Part shown: positions 1-12,138 of the stretch, one piece after another
How the letters are laid out: each line of letters begins with the position of its first letter
Position numbering within the stretch: the stretch's first letter is position 1
Origin: Rhodococcoides corynebacterioides
Lineage (GTDB): Bacteria > Actinomycetota > Actinomycetes > Mycobacteriales > Mycobacteriaceae
DNA: 64,000 bases
Direction of reading: 5' to 3'
NCBI RefSeq assembly: GCF_019834675.1
Contig: NZ_JABUBU010000002.1
Span: 124,001 to 188,000, forward strand
The notes under the pieces: model-generated
The model's input: only the letters and a program-made list of their open reading frames with translations
Told to the model about the DNA's origin: nothing
Database searches by the model: none
Translations under genes and position numbers: made by a program

Positions 1-3754
<3,754 letters not shown>

Positions 3755-3769
3755 CGAAGGTGCTCCGTT

Positions 3770-3791
3770 CGCTCGTCGAGGGCGACGAGCG
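3770..3791 (-). promoter_or_regulatory. Inverted repeat in the leader of the peptide synthetase gene
   Basis: Perfect 9-bp arms (CGCTCGTCG / CGACGAGCG) around a 4-nt AGGG loop, ending 15 nt before the synthetase start codon. It could be an operator or an RNA hairpin limiting translation. I searched the whole 3755-3980 gap for an IdeR/DtxR-type iron box (TTAGGTTAGSCTAACCTAA) and did not find one. Confidence 0.45.
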
Positions 3792-3980
3792 ACGCACACA
3801 TCTCACCGAGGAGCGCACAGGCTCCGCTGAGGACGACCGCAGCGCGCGGTCCGCCTCGTACGTGTGACTCGGTGTCCCCGACCGTGGTCGCTCCGTACGT
3901 GGTGCCGTGATGGGAAAAGGGGTTCTATCGATGTCGGATGTAGGGTCTCCCGGGTCGGCGGTTGCAGGACTCTTGGTCTG

Positions 3981-5699
3981 TTATTCGCCTCTGCCGGCCG
4001 GGTGGATTGGTGATGTCTCACTATTGGTGTCGGGTTCGACCGGTGAATTGTTACATGAACCCGCGTTCTCGGCCGACTCCTCGGTACCCGTCGTTTTTGT
4101 TCGGACAGGGTCCCGACGGTCCGGCTCGCCGGCACGGCGCCGACGGACCGCGGCGACGCCGCCGACCAGCGCGGCCGCCGCGCCGAGCGCCACCAGCGCC
4201 GCCTCGATCCGGGCGCCCCAGACCGTCGCCGGCGAGACCGTGGAGCGCACCCCGACGGTCGCCACCAGGTGGTCGGCGTCGAACAGTGCGGTTCGCGACG
4301 TCACCGACCCGTCCGGCGCGATGATCGCGCTGACCCCGCTGGTCGCGGCGACCACGACGCTCCGCGAATGCTCGACGGCCCGCACCCGCGACATCGCCAG
4401 CTGCTGGTAGGTCATCTCGGTGTCGCCGAACGTCGCGTTGTTGGTCGGCACCGCGAGGATCTGCGCCCCGGCCGTCACCGCCTCGGCCGGGGCGCGATCG
4501 AACGCCACCTCGTAGCAGGTGGCCACGCCGACGGCGAGCGCCACCGCATCGGACCCGGCGGACTCTGCGGACTCTGCGGACTCGGGGGTAAGCACCACGC
4601 CGTCGCCGGAGCCGGGGACGAAGTTGCCCGCCGAGTCGGCGTAGGAGGAGAACAGCCGGAAGAAGCTCCGGTACGGCAGGTATTCGCCGAAGGGTTGGAC
4701 GATCTTCTTGTCGTGCCGCTCCCCCGGCCCGGCCGCACCGTCCCACACGAGCACCGAGTTGGTGCTGGTGCCGTCGGCGTTGGCCAGCACGGCCCCCACC
4801 AGGATGGGTGCGCCGATGCGGATCGACGCGGCGGAGATCGCGTCCGCGGCCGTCCGGTCGCGCGTCGGATCCACGTCGGAGGCGTTCTCCGGCCACACGA
4901 CCACGTCGGGGCGCGGACTGCGCCCGGCGTCGACCTCGTCGGCCAGGCGCAGGGTCTCCTGGACGTGGTTGTCGAGCACCTGCCGTCGTTGCGCGTTGAA
5001 GTCCAGCCCCAGCCGGGGCACGCTGCCCTGGATCGCGGCGACGACGACGGTACGGTCACCGTCCGTCGGGCCGGCGAGCGTCGTCCGCAGCGCGGCGCCG
5101 CCCACGGGGATCGCGACCGCCACGATCAGGGCCGCGGCGACCGTGCGCCGACCGGCGCCCCCGAGGACCGCCGCCACGGCGGCGGCGAGCGCGGTGCCGA
5201 TCAGCGCCACCGCGAAGGAGAGCAGCGGGGCGCCGCCCAGCGAGGCGATCGGCAGCAGCACCGACTCCGACTGTCCGAACGCGAGCCGGCCCCACGGGAA
5301 GCCGCCGAACGGCACGGTGCTGCGCACCCATTCCGTCGCGGACCAGGTGGCGGCGATCCACAGCGGCGCGAGCGGCAACCGGGACGTCAGGACCGCGAGC
5401 ACGCCGAACAGGGCGAGGAACACCGACTCGGCGACCGAGAGGGCGATCCACGGCAGCGGTCCGACGTAGACCCCGATCCACGGCAGCAGCGGAAGGAAGA
5501 ACCCGAGCCCGAACACGGCGCCGAGCAGCGCACCCGTACGCAGCCGCGGGGTCCGCCCGTCGCGGCCGGGCGCCGTGAGGGCGAGGACCACCAGCGCGAT
5601 CGCCACCGGCGCGAGGAACCACAGGGTGCGAGGGGGGAAGGACAGGAACAGCAGCAGACCGGCCACGGCGGACGCCAGGGTCCGCCCGAGGAGAATCAC
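3981..5699 (-). CDS. lnt: Apolipoprotein N-acyltransferase
   Basis: Membrane enzyme that adds the third acyl chain to the N-terminal cysteine of lipoproteins. The N-terminal part has several hydrophobic segments, followed by a nitrilase-fold domain. The catalytic triad is visible: Glu271 in VWPENASD, Lys331 before the QPFGEYLP loop, and Cys395 in VATCYEVAFD, close to E267/K335/C387 of the E. coli enzyme. The GTG start overlaps the stop of the upstream amidohydrolase (GTGA), so the two are translationally coupled. A polar tail of about 45 residues after the last hydrophobic stretch (KTTGTEESAENAGSC onward) is visibly less GC-rich than the rest. The polyprenol-phosphate mannose synthase Ppm1, fused or adjacent to Lnt in related bacteria, does not follow here. 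Confidence 0.95.
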   Translation of the reverse strand: MILLGRTLASAVAGLLLFLSFPPRTLWFLAPVAIALVVLALTAPGRDGRTPRLRTGALLGAVFGLGFFLPLLPWIGVYVGPLPWIALSVAESVFLALFGVLAVLTSRLPLAPLWIAATWSATEWVRSTVPFGGFPWGRLAFGQSESVLLPIASLGGAPLLSFAVALIGTALAAAVAAVLGGAGRRTVAAALIVAVAIPVGGAALRTTLAGPTDGDRTVVVAAIQGSVPRLGLDFNAQRRQVLDNHVQETLRLADEVDAGRSPRPDVVVWPENASDVDPTRDRTAADAISAASIRIGAPILVGAVLANADGTSTNSVLVWDGAAGPGERHDKKIVQPFGEYLPYRSFFRLFSSYADSAGNFVPGSGDGVVLTPESAESAESAGSDAVALAVGVATCYEVAFDRAPAEAVTAGAQILAVPTNNATFGDTEMTYQQLAMSRVRAVEHSRSVVVAATSGVSAIIAPDGSVTSRTALFDADHLVATVGVRSTVSPATVWGARIEAALVALGAAAALVGGVAAVRRRRAGEPDRRDPVRTKTTGTEESAENAGSCNNSPVEPDTNSETSPIHPAGRGE

Positions 5700-7276
5700 G
5701 AGCCGAACACCGTGACTCCGCGGTGGACCGTGCGCAGGCAGCGCGGGGCGCGGGCGTCGTCGTCGAGTCGGGGCAGCGCGGGCACGCGCGAGCGCGGGTC
5801 GGTGGACCACCGCTGCACCGAGTCCTTCGGCGCGCTGACCACCAGCTCGTCGACGTCCCACACGGCGTAGCTCGCCGGGGCACCGGCCACCAGCGTGCCC
5901 GCCACCCCGTCGCGCACGCCGCCGGCTCGCCAGGCGCCGCGGGTCGCGGCCGCGAAGGCCGCGCGCGGGGAGATGGCACTGCCCGCCGTGCGGTGGTGGA
6001 CCGCGGCGCGGACACCGGCCCACGGGTCGAGCGGGGTGACCGGCGAGTCCGAGCCGAGCGCGAGCGACACGCCCGACGACGCCAGGAGGGACAGAGGGTT
6101 GAGCGCGCGGGCGCGCTCGGCGCCGAGTCGGGTGGCGTACATGCCGTGCTCGCCGCCCCAGTACGCGTCGAACACCGGCTGCACGCTGGCGATGACGCCG
6201 CGCGCGCCGAGGACGGCGGCCTGCTCGGCCGTGACCATCTCGAGGTGCTCGAGACGGTGGCCGCGACCGGCGACGGCGGGACCGCCGAGGTCGGTGGCGA
6301 CGCGCTCGATCGCCTCGACGACGGCACCGGTGGCGGCGTCGCCGATCACGTGGAAGCCGGCCTGGATGTCCGCGGTGGTGCAGGCGGCGAGGTGGGCAGC
6401 GATCGCGTCCGGGTCCAGGTAGGCCAGACCGCTGGTCGTCGCGTCGGAGTAGGGGTCGTGCAGCCACGCGGTGTGCGAGCCGATCGACCCGTCGACGAAG
6501 AGGTCGCCGCCGAGGGCGTGGGCTCCGGTGGCGGCGAGCAGGTCGCGGGCGTCGTCGGCGGTCGTGACCGCCTCACCCCAATAGGCGCGCACCTCGACGC
6601 CGTGCTCGACCGTGAGCAGCTCCCCCAGGTCGGCGAGACCGGAGATGTCCGGGCCGGCGCACTCGTGCACCGCGGCCACGCCGCGGGAGGCGGCGAGATC
6701 GAGCGCGGCGACGCGGGCGCGGTGCCGGTCGTCGGCGGTGAGCAACGCGCGGGCCGCCCGCCGGACGGCATGGTGGGCGTCGGCGACGACGGGCGTATCG
6801 GACTCGGCGGGGACTCCGGCCGCGCGGCGCAACGCCTCGGAGCAGACGGCCGAGTGGGCGTCGATGCGGGTCAGGTACACCGCGCGCCCCGGCGCGGCCT
6901 CCTCGAGCTCGGCGGTGGTCGGCGGCCGCTGCTCGGGCCAGGTGGTCTCGTCCCAGTTCTGTCCCCACACCACGGTGTCGGGGTGCTCGGCGGCGTAGCG
7001 GCGCACCCGGTCGAGGCAGGCGGTGAGCGACTCGGCGGCGCCGAGGTCGAGGCCGATCAGGGCGAGGCCGGTGGCCGTGGTGTGCACGTGCGTGTCGACG
7101 AAGGCCGGGGCGACGAACGCCCCGCCGAGGTCGACGATCTCGGCGTCGGGATGCAGGGCGCGTCCGGGTCGGTCCTCCCCGATCCAGGACACGGTGCCGT
7201 CGGTGACGGCCATCGCCGTCGCGTCCGGGTTGGTCGGGCTGTAGATCCGTCCGCCGACGAGGAGTTGCGTGCTCAC
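5696..7276 (-). CDS. Amidohydrolase, YtcJ family
   Basis: A 526-residue metal-dependent hydrolase. It has a small N-terminal beta segment (LLVGGRIYSP), the metal-binding DTHVHT motif near residue 62, and further histidines in FHVIGDAAT and RLEHLEM, then ALGSDSPV near the C-terminus, the usual order in the YtcJ branch (amidohydrolase_3). Family members hydrolyse amide or ester bonds of varied small molecules; no substrate can be named. The GTG start was chosen because VSTQLLVGGRIY matches the normal family start; no clear ribosome-binding site is visible. It sits 41 nt downstream of the FxsA gene and overlaps lnt by 4 bp. Confidence 0.9.
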   Translation of the reverse strand: MSTQLLVGGRIYSPTNPDATAMAVTDGTVSWIGEDRPGRALHPDAEIVDLGGAFVAPAFVDTHVHTTATGLALIGLDLGAAESLTACLDRVRRYAAEHPDTVVWGQNWDETTWPEQRPPTTAELEEAAPGRAVYLTRIDAHSAVCSEALRRAAGVPAESDTPVVADAHHAVRRAARALLTADDRHRARVAALDLAASRGVAAVHECAGPDISGLADLGELLTVEHGVEVRAYWGEAVTTADDARDLLAATGAHALGGDLFVDGSIGSHTAWLHDPYSDATTSGLAYLDPDAIAAHLAACTTADIQAGFHVIGDAATGAVVEAIERVATDLGGPAVAGRGHRLEHLEMVTAEQAAVLGARGVIASVQPVFDAYWGGEHGMYATRLGAERARALNPLSLLASSGVSLALGSDSPVTPLDPWAGVRAAVHHRTAGSAISPRAAFAAATRGAWRAGGVRDGVAGTLVAGAPASYAVWDVDELVVSAPKDSVQRWSTDPRSRVPALPRLDDDARAPRCLRTVHRGVTVFGS

Positions 7277-7317
7277 GGGCTCAGTCTGCCCGTCGGCGCG
7301 CGACGCCCGCCCGCGGG

Positions 7318-7872
7318 TCACCGCCCGTCGGGCCGGGGGGTGCCCTCGATCACAGTGCCTTCGATGACAGGGCCTTCGATGACCTGCGGGGTCGCCCGCG
7401 GCCGGGGATCGGTCGGCTCGGCCACCACGTCGCCGTCGATCACGACGTGACCGTTCCGGAAGCGGCTGCGTGTGGTCACCAGCCGGCCGGACGCCACGGC
7501 GGCCTCCACCCGGCGCGCCGCGGCGCGGGCCACGAGGGGACGCAGGACCGCGCGCGTGACGGGGATCATCAGCAACAGGCCGAGGATCGAGGAGACCAGC
7601 CCGGGGATCAACAGCAGGATCGACCCGAACGCGACGAGAGCGCCGTCGGTCACCGCGCCGGCCGACGCCGCCGCGTCGGCCGGTCCGCGACGACGCGAGG
7701 TGTTCGCCGCGCGCAGCTCCCCGAGGACGCGTCGACCCTGGGACCGCATCGCGATCAGTCCGAGCGCGGACAGGCCGAGCACCACCGCCACGGTCCAGAG
7801 GAAACCGACGGTGGACGCCAGCCAGACCAGGGCGGCGACCTCGACCACGAGGTAGAGAAGAAATGCGACCAT
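7318..7872 (-). CDS. FxsA family membrane protein
   Basis: A 184-residue protein with two hydrophobic hairpin regions, about residues 2-45 and 80-112, and a polar tail rich in charged residues and VIEGxVIEGT repeats. The pattern LSALGLIAMRSQGRRVL followed by LLLIPGLVSSILGLLLMIP is typical of FxsA, named after suppression of F exclusion of phage T7 in E. coli. Its molecular role is unknown. The same family member lies near ppm1/lnt in M. tuberculosis (Rv2053c), so this placement is conserved. It is probably the first gene of an fxsA-amidohydrolase-lnt run. Confidence 0.88.
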   Translation of the reverse strand: MVAFLLYLVVEVAALVWLASTVGFLWTVAVVLGLSALGLIAMRSQGRRVLGELRAANTSRRRGPADAAASAGAVTDGALVAFGSILLLIPGLVSSILGLLLMIPVTRAVLRPLVARAAARRVEAAVASGRLVTTRSRFRNGHVVIDGDVVAEPTDPRPRATPQVIEGPVIEGTVIEGTPRPDGR

Positions 7873-7910
7873 GCCCGGTCAACGATCGACGGGCACGTTT
7901 TTCTCCCGAG

Positions 7911-8570
7911 TCACGAACCCGGCCGCACCAGGCCCCGCTCGTAGGCCAGGACGACGGCCTGCACCCGGTCGCGCAGACCGAGCTTGGCCAGGACGCGGCC
8001 GACATGGGTCTTCACCGTCGCCTCCGACAGCACCAGCTCGGCCGCGATCTCCGCGTTGGACTTCCCCGCCGCGATGAGCAGCAGCACCTCCCGCTCGCGG
8101 TCGGTGAGCGCGTCGATCTCGGGACTCGGCTGCGGGTCGGCCGGCGGTTCGGCGATGAGATTGGTCAGCAGTCGTCGGGTCACGCGCGGCGAGACGACGG
8201 CGTCGCCGACCGCCACGCTGCGGATGGCGGACACCAGGTCCTCCGGCGGGGTGTCCTTGAGCAGGAAGCCGCTGGCCCCTGCGCGCAGGGCGCCGAGGGC
8301 GTGTTCGTCGAGGTCGAACGTCGTCATCACGACCACCCGCACGTCCGGGAAGTCCGCGGTGATGCGGGCGGTGGCGGTGACGCCGTCGATACCCGGCATG
8401 CGCACGTCCATCAGGACGACGTCCGGTCGGAGGCGGTCGACGGCGGCCAGCGCCGAGGCGCCGTCGGCGGCCTCCCCCACGACCTCGAGGTCGTCCTGCG
8501 CGCCGAGCACCATCGACAGGCCCATGCGCATCAGTTCCTGATCGTCGACCACGAGCACCGAGACGGTCAT
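7911..8570 (-). CDS. NarL/LuxR-type response regulator
   Basis: A 219-residue cytoplasmic DNA-binding regulator. The receiver domain has the acidic pair DD at residues 9-10, the phospho-acceptor Asp55 in VLMDVRMPG, and the KD signature in FLLKDT. The C-terminal LuxR-type helix-turn-helix reads LTDREREVLLLIAAGKSNAEIA and VKTHVGRVLAKLGLRDR. It starts 10 nt after the stop of the sensor kinase, so the pair is one transcription unit. The target genes are unknown; the divergent TSUP permease gene is an obvious candidate but no binding site was identified. Confidence 0.96.
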   Translation of the reverse strand: MTVSVLVVDDQELMRMGLSMVLGAQDDLEVVGEAADGASALAAVDRLRPDVVLMDVRMPGIDGVTATARITADFPDVRVVVMTTFDLDEHALGALRAGASGFLLKDTPPEDLVSAIRSVAVGDAVVSPRVTRRLLTNLIAEPPADPQPSPEIDALTDREREVLLLIAAGKSNAEIAAELVLSEATVKTHVGRVLAKLGLRDRVQAVVLAYERGLVRPGS

Positions 8571-8580
8571 GGCGGAGAAA

Positions 8581-9801
8581 CTACTGTGCGGTCTGCTCGG
8601 CGGGGTCGAGCGGGATCACCGCACGGACCTCCCACCCGCCGTCGGGGGCGTCGCCCGCGTGCAGGTCGCCGCCGAGGACGGCGACCCGTTCCCGCATCCC
8701 GATCACCCCGAAGCCCGATCCGGTTCCGCTGAGCAGAGCGCCCGGCAGCGCCGCACCGGGGTCGGCGGCGTCCGGCGGCGGCGTCGACCCCGGCCGCCGG
8801 GGGGTGTTGGTCACGGTCACCGACACCGCGTCGGTGTCGCGGGTGACGACGACGGTCGCCCGCGGTCGGTCCCCGCCGTGCCGGAGGGCGTTGGTGAGCG
8901 ATTCCTGCACGATGCGGTGCACACCGAGGGAGATCGACGGGGGCACGGCGTCGAGGTCGCCGCTCATCTCCATCGAGACGGTCAGTCCCGCTGCCCGCAT
9001 CATCTCGACGACGCGGGCGAGGGCGGCCGTGCCGTACTCGGGATGTGCGGTGGTGGCGTCGTCGGTGCGCAGGAGGGCGACGGTGCGGCGCAGTTCGGCG
9101 AGGGCCGCGCGGCCCGTCGTGGAGATGTTGCGCAGCGCGGCCTCGGCGCGATCCGGATCCGCGCGGAGGGCGTAGCCGGCCCCGTCCGCCTGGACGATCA
9201 TGACGCTGACGGCGTGGGCGACGACGTCGTGGAGCTCACGTGCGATGCGGGTGCGCTCCGCCGAGACGGCCTCGACGGCGCGCCGGTCCCGGTCGGCCTC
9301 GGCCACCGCGAGCCGGGCGCTGACCTCCGCGATGTAGGCGCGTCGCGCGCCGAGATAGGCGGCGGTGATCCAGGCGAGCACGTAGAGCAGCAGGAAGAAC
9401 GCGATGAAGACGAAGTCCGTCCCGAGGACGACGCGCGAGGCGAGTTCCGCCACGAGGAGCGCGCCCGCGTACAGCGCCGCGAGGCGCCGGTCCCGGTAGA
9501 GCACGAGCGTGTAGAGCATCACCACCGCGAAGAGCTGGCCCGGCGGCGGCGCGTCGGAGAACCGCACGATGCGGTCGGCGACGATGCCGAGCACGAGCAG
9601 CGCGTAGACCGCCCAGGCGCTCACCAGCGGAGCGCGGCGTCGCCAGGCGAGAGCGGTCGCCAGCGCCAGTGCGAGGGCGACGGTGACCGCCGGTTCACCG
9701 ACGCCGGCCAGTCCGGTGAGTTCCAGCACGAAGAGCGCGGCGGCGAGCAGGCCGTCCGCCGCGAACGGGTGGGTTCGGAACCAGGTGGTGAGCGGGCGCA
9801 T
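8581..9801 (-). CDS. Sensor histidine kinase, NarL/DesK type
   Basis: A 406-residue membrane sensor. The first roughly 150 residues hold five or six hydrophobic segments with only short loops, so it probably senses a membrane-linked signal rather than through an extracellular domain. The HisKA_3 dimerisation helix carries the phosphorylated His191 in RIARELHDVVAHAVSV. The ATP-binding domain follows, with VQESLTNALRHG (N box) and GSGFGVIGMRERV (G box). The partner regulator follows 10 nt downstream. The gene is divergent from the TSUP permease with only 26 bp between start codons. Confidence 0.95.
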   Translation of the reverse strand: MRPLTTWFRTHPFAADGLLAAALFVLELTGLAGVGEPAVTVALALALATALAWRRRAPLVSAWAVYALLVLGIVADRIVRFSDAPPPGQLFAVVMLYTLVLYRDRRLAALYAGALLVAELASRVVLGTDFVFIAFFLLLYVLAWITAAYLGARRAYIAEVSARLAVAEADRDRRAVEAVSAERTRIARELHDVVAHAVSVMIVQADGAGYALRADPDRAEAALRNISTTGRAALAELRRTVALLRTDDATTAHPEYGTAALARVVEMMRAAGLTVSMEMSGDLDAVPPSISLGVHRIVQESLTNALRHGGDRPRATVVVTRDTDAVSVTVTNTPRRPGSTPPPDAADPGAALPGALLSGTGSGFGVIGMRERVAVLGGDLHAGDAPDGGWEVRAVIPLDPAEQTAQ

Positions 9802-9827
9802 CGGGGTCGAACTCTAGCTGTGATCGA

Positions 9828-10604
9828 ATGGCCGCCATGGGAGTCGGTGACTGGTCGGTTCTGCTCGCGGCCGCACTCGCCGCCGGCTGGGTGGACGCCG
9901 TGGTGGGCGGTGGCGGGCTGATCCTGCTGCCCGCGCTGCTCCTGGTGACCCCGGCCGCGACCACGCAGCAGACCATCTTGGCGACCAACAAGCTCGCGGC
10001 GGTGGCGGGCACGTCGGCGGCGGTGGTGACGTTCGCGCGCCGGGTGCCCCTGCAGTGGCGGCTGATGGCGCCGGCAGGCGTGCTCGCCGCGGCCGGGTCG
10101 GCGTGCGGGGCCGCGGTGGTCGGCCTGATCGACAAGGACCTCTTCGTCCCCATCGTGCTGGTCGTGCTCGTCGCCGTGGCGATCCTGGTGACGGCGCGTC
10201 CGACGGTGGGGGTGGTGATCGGCGAGCCGCCGACCCGTCGCCGCGTGGTGCTGGTGGTGATCACGGCGGCGGTGGCGATCGGGTTCTACGACGGCATTCT
10301 CGGACCGGGCACCGGCACCTTCCTCATCATCGCGTTCGCCACGCTGCTCGGCACGGAGTTCGTGCGCAGCGCGGCGATGGCGAAGGTGATCAACCTGGGG
10401 TCGAACCTGGGCGCGCTGGCGTTCTTCTCGCTGACGGTCGACGTGTTGTGGGCGTTGGGGTTCGCGATGGCGGTGGCGAACGTCGTCGGGTCGGTCGTGG
10501 GGTCGCGGATGGCGCTCGCGCGCGGCGCCGGCTTCGTGCGCGTCGTGCTGTTGGTCGTGGTCGTGGCCCTCGTGATCCGGCTCGGCTGGCAACAATTCGG
10601 CTAG
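9828..10604 (+). CDS. Sulfite exporter TauE/SafE family (TSUP) permease
   Basis: A 258-residue integral membrane protein with about eight hydrophobic segments. The hallmark loop GWVDAVVGGGGLILLPALL lies near the N-terminus and GFYDGILGPGTGTFLII in the second half, the internal duplication typical of the TSUP family. Family members move sulfite, sulfoacetate or other small organic anions; the substrate here is unknown. ATG 9837 (MGVGDW) is an equally possible start. It ends 1 bp before the tldD-like gene, so the three genes to 13526 may be co-transcribed. Confidence 0.92.
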   Translation: MAAMGVGDWSVLLAAALAAGWVDAVVGGGGLILLPALLLVTPAATTQQTILATNKLAAVAGTSAAVVTFARRVPLQWRLMAPAGVLAAAGSACGAAVVGLIDKDLFVPIVLVVLVAVAILVTARPTVGVVIGEPPTRRRVVLVVITAAVAIGFYDGILGPGTGTFLIIAFATLLGTEFVRSAAMAKVINLGSNLGALAFFSLTVDVLWALGFAMAVANVVGSVVGSRMALARGAGFVRVVLLVVVVALVIRLGWQQFG

Positions 10605-10605
10605 C

Positions 10606-12138
10606 GTGACGTCGGTGAGAGACGTCGACGCCGATTTCCTGGCTCTCCCCCTGCACGCGCTCGCGGACGGGGCCCTCACCGCGGCGCGCGCCGCGGGCGC
10701 CACGCACGCCGATCTGCGGGTCCACCGGGTGCTCACGCAGTCCCTACACCTGCGGGACGGTGCGGTGCAGTCCGCGGTGGACGGCGGCGAGGTGGGGCTG
10801 GCCGTGCGGGTGATCGTCGACGGCACCTGGGGGTTCGCGTCCGGTGCCGGACTGCGGGTCGACGACGCCGTCGCGGTGGCGAGCGCGGCGGTGCGCGTGG
10901 CGTTGGCCCTGCGCGAGCTGAACCGCGATCCCGTGGTCCTCGCCCCGGAGCCGGTGTACGAGAACGTCGTCCGGGTGAGCGACTACGCGATCGACCCGTT
11001 CGCGGTGCCCACGGCGGAGAAGACCGACCTGCTGGCCGACTGGTCCGCCCGCCTGTCCGCGGCGGACGGGGTCGATCACGTGACCGCCTCGGTGCAGCAG
11101 GTCAAGGAGCAGACGTTCTACGCCGACCTGGCCGGCTCCCGCATCACCCAGCAGCGCGTCCGGCTGCACCCCCAGCTCGAGGCGGTATCGGTCGGCGGGG
11201 ACGCCGGGTTCGACTCGATGCGCACGCTCGCTCCCCCGACGGGCCGGGGCTGGGAGTACCTGGTGGGCGACGGTGCCGGACCGGACGGCCTGTGGGACTG
11301 GGACGACGAGCTCGCGCGGATTCCGGACTGGTTGCGCGAGAAGGTCGCCGCGCCGGGCGTCGAGCCGGGTCCGACGGATCTGGTGATCGACCCGACCAAT
11401 CTGTGGTTGACCATCCACGAGTCGATCGGCCACGCCACGGAGTACGACCGCGCCATCGGCTACGAGGCCGCGTACGCGGGCACCTCCTTCGCGACGCCCG
11501 ATCGTCTCGGCACGCTGCAGTACGGCAGTCCGGTCATGCACGTCACCGCCGACCGCACCGAGCCGCACGGCCTGGCCACGGTCGGCTGGGACGACGACGG
11601 CGTGGCCGCGCAGTCGTGGGATCTGGTGCGGGACGGGGTGCTGGTGGGCTACCAACTGGACCGCGTGTTCGCCCACCGCCTGGGTCTGGACCGGTCCAAC
11701 GGGTGCTCCTACGCCGACTCGGCGCAGCACGTGCCGATCCAGCGGATGGCCAACGTGTCGTTGCAGCCCGACCCGGCGGTCGACCGGACCGTCGACGACC
11801 TCATCGCCGACGTCGAGCACGGCGTGTACGTCGTCGGGGACAAGTCGTGGTCGATCGACATGCAGCGCTACAACTTCCAGTTCACGGGCCAGCGGTTCTT
11901 CCGCATCGAGAACGGGCGGTTGGCGGGTCAGGTGCGTGATCTGGCCTACCAGGCGACGACGACGGATTTCTGGGGCTCGATGGAGGCGGTCGGCGGGCCG
12001 TCGACGTGGCGCCTCGGCGGCGCCTTCAACTGCGGCAAGGCGCAGCCCGGTCAGGTGGCGGCCGTGTCCCACGGGTGCCCGGCCGCGCTGTTCCGCGGCG
12101 TGAACGTCCTCAACACCAGAACGGAGGGTGGCCGATGA
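10606..12138 (+). CDS. tldD: TldD family metalloprotease subunit
   Basis: A 510-residue peptidase U62 family protein. The zinc-binding helix is intact: HESIGH with His271, Glu272 and His276, as in the E. coli TldD active site. TldD and its partner TldE form a heterodimer that degrades unfolded peptides and processes some leader peptides such as microcin B17; only TldD carries the metal. The GTG start is 1 bp after the TSUP stop, and the 3' end overlaps the partner gene by ATGA, which fits fixed subunit stoichiometry. No ribosomally made peptide precursor is recognisable nearby. Confidence 0.95.
   Translation: MTSVRDVDADFLALPLHALADGALTAARAAGATHADLRVHRVLTQSLHLRDGAVQSAVDGGEVGLAVRVIVDGTWGFASGAGLRVDDAVAVASAAVRVALALRELNRDPVVLAPEPVYENVVRVSDYAIDPFAVPTAEKTDLLADWSARLSAADGVDHVTASVQQVKEQTFYADLAGSRITQQRVRLHPQLEAVSVGGDAGFDSMRTLAPPTGRGWEYLVGDGAGPDGLWDWDDELARIPDWLREKVAAPGVEPGPTDLVIDPTNLWLTIHESIGHATEYDRAIGYEAAYAGTSFATPDRLGTLQYGSPVMHVTADRTEPHGLATVGWDDDGVAAQSWDLVRDGVLVGYQLDRVFAHRLGLDRSNGCSYADSAQHVPIQRMANVSLQPDPAVDRTVDDLIADVEHGVYVVGDKSWSIDMQRYNFQFTGQRFFRIENGRLAGQVRDLAYQATTTDFWGSMEAVGGPSTWRLGGAFNCGKAQPGQVAAVSHGCPAALFRGVNVLNTRTEGGR

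Noticed and set aside
3756-3980. Iron-regulator (IdeR/DtxR) box before the peptide synthetase
   Set aside because: No sequence close to TTAGGTTAGSCTAACCTAA was found on either strand, so iron control is not claimed.
3981-5699. Lnt-Ppm1 fusion
   Set aside because: The C-terminus after the acyltransferase domain is only a short polar tail; no GT2 glycosyltransferase motif is present.
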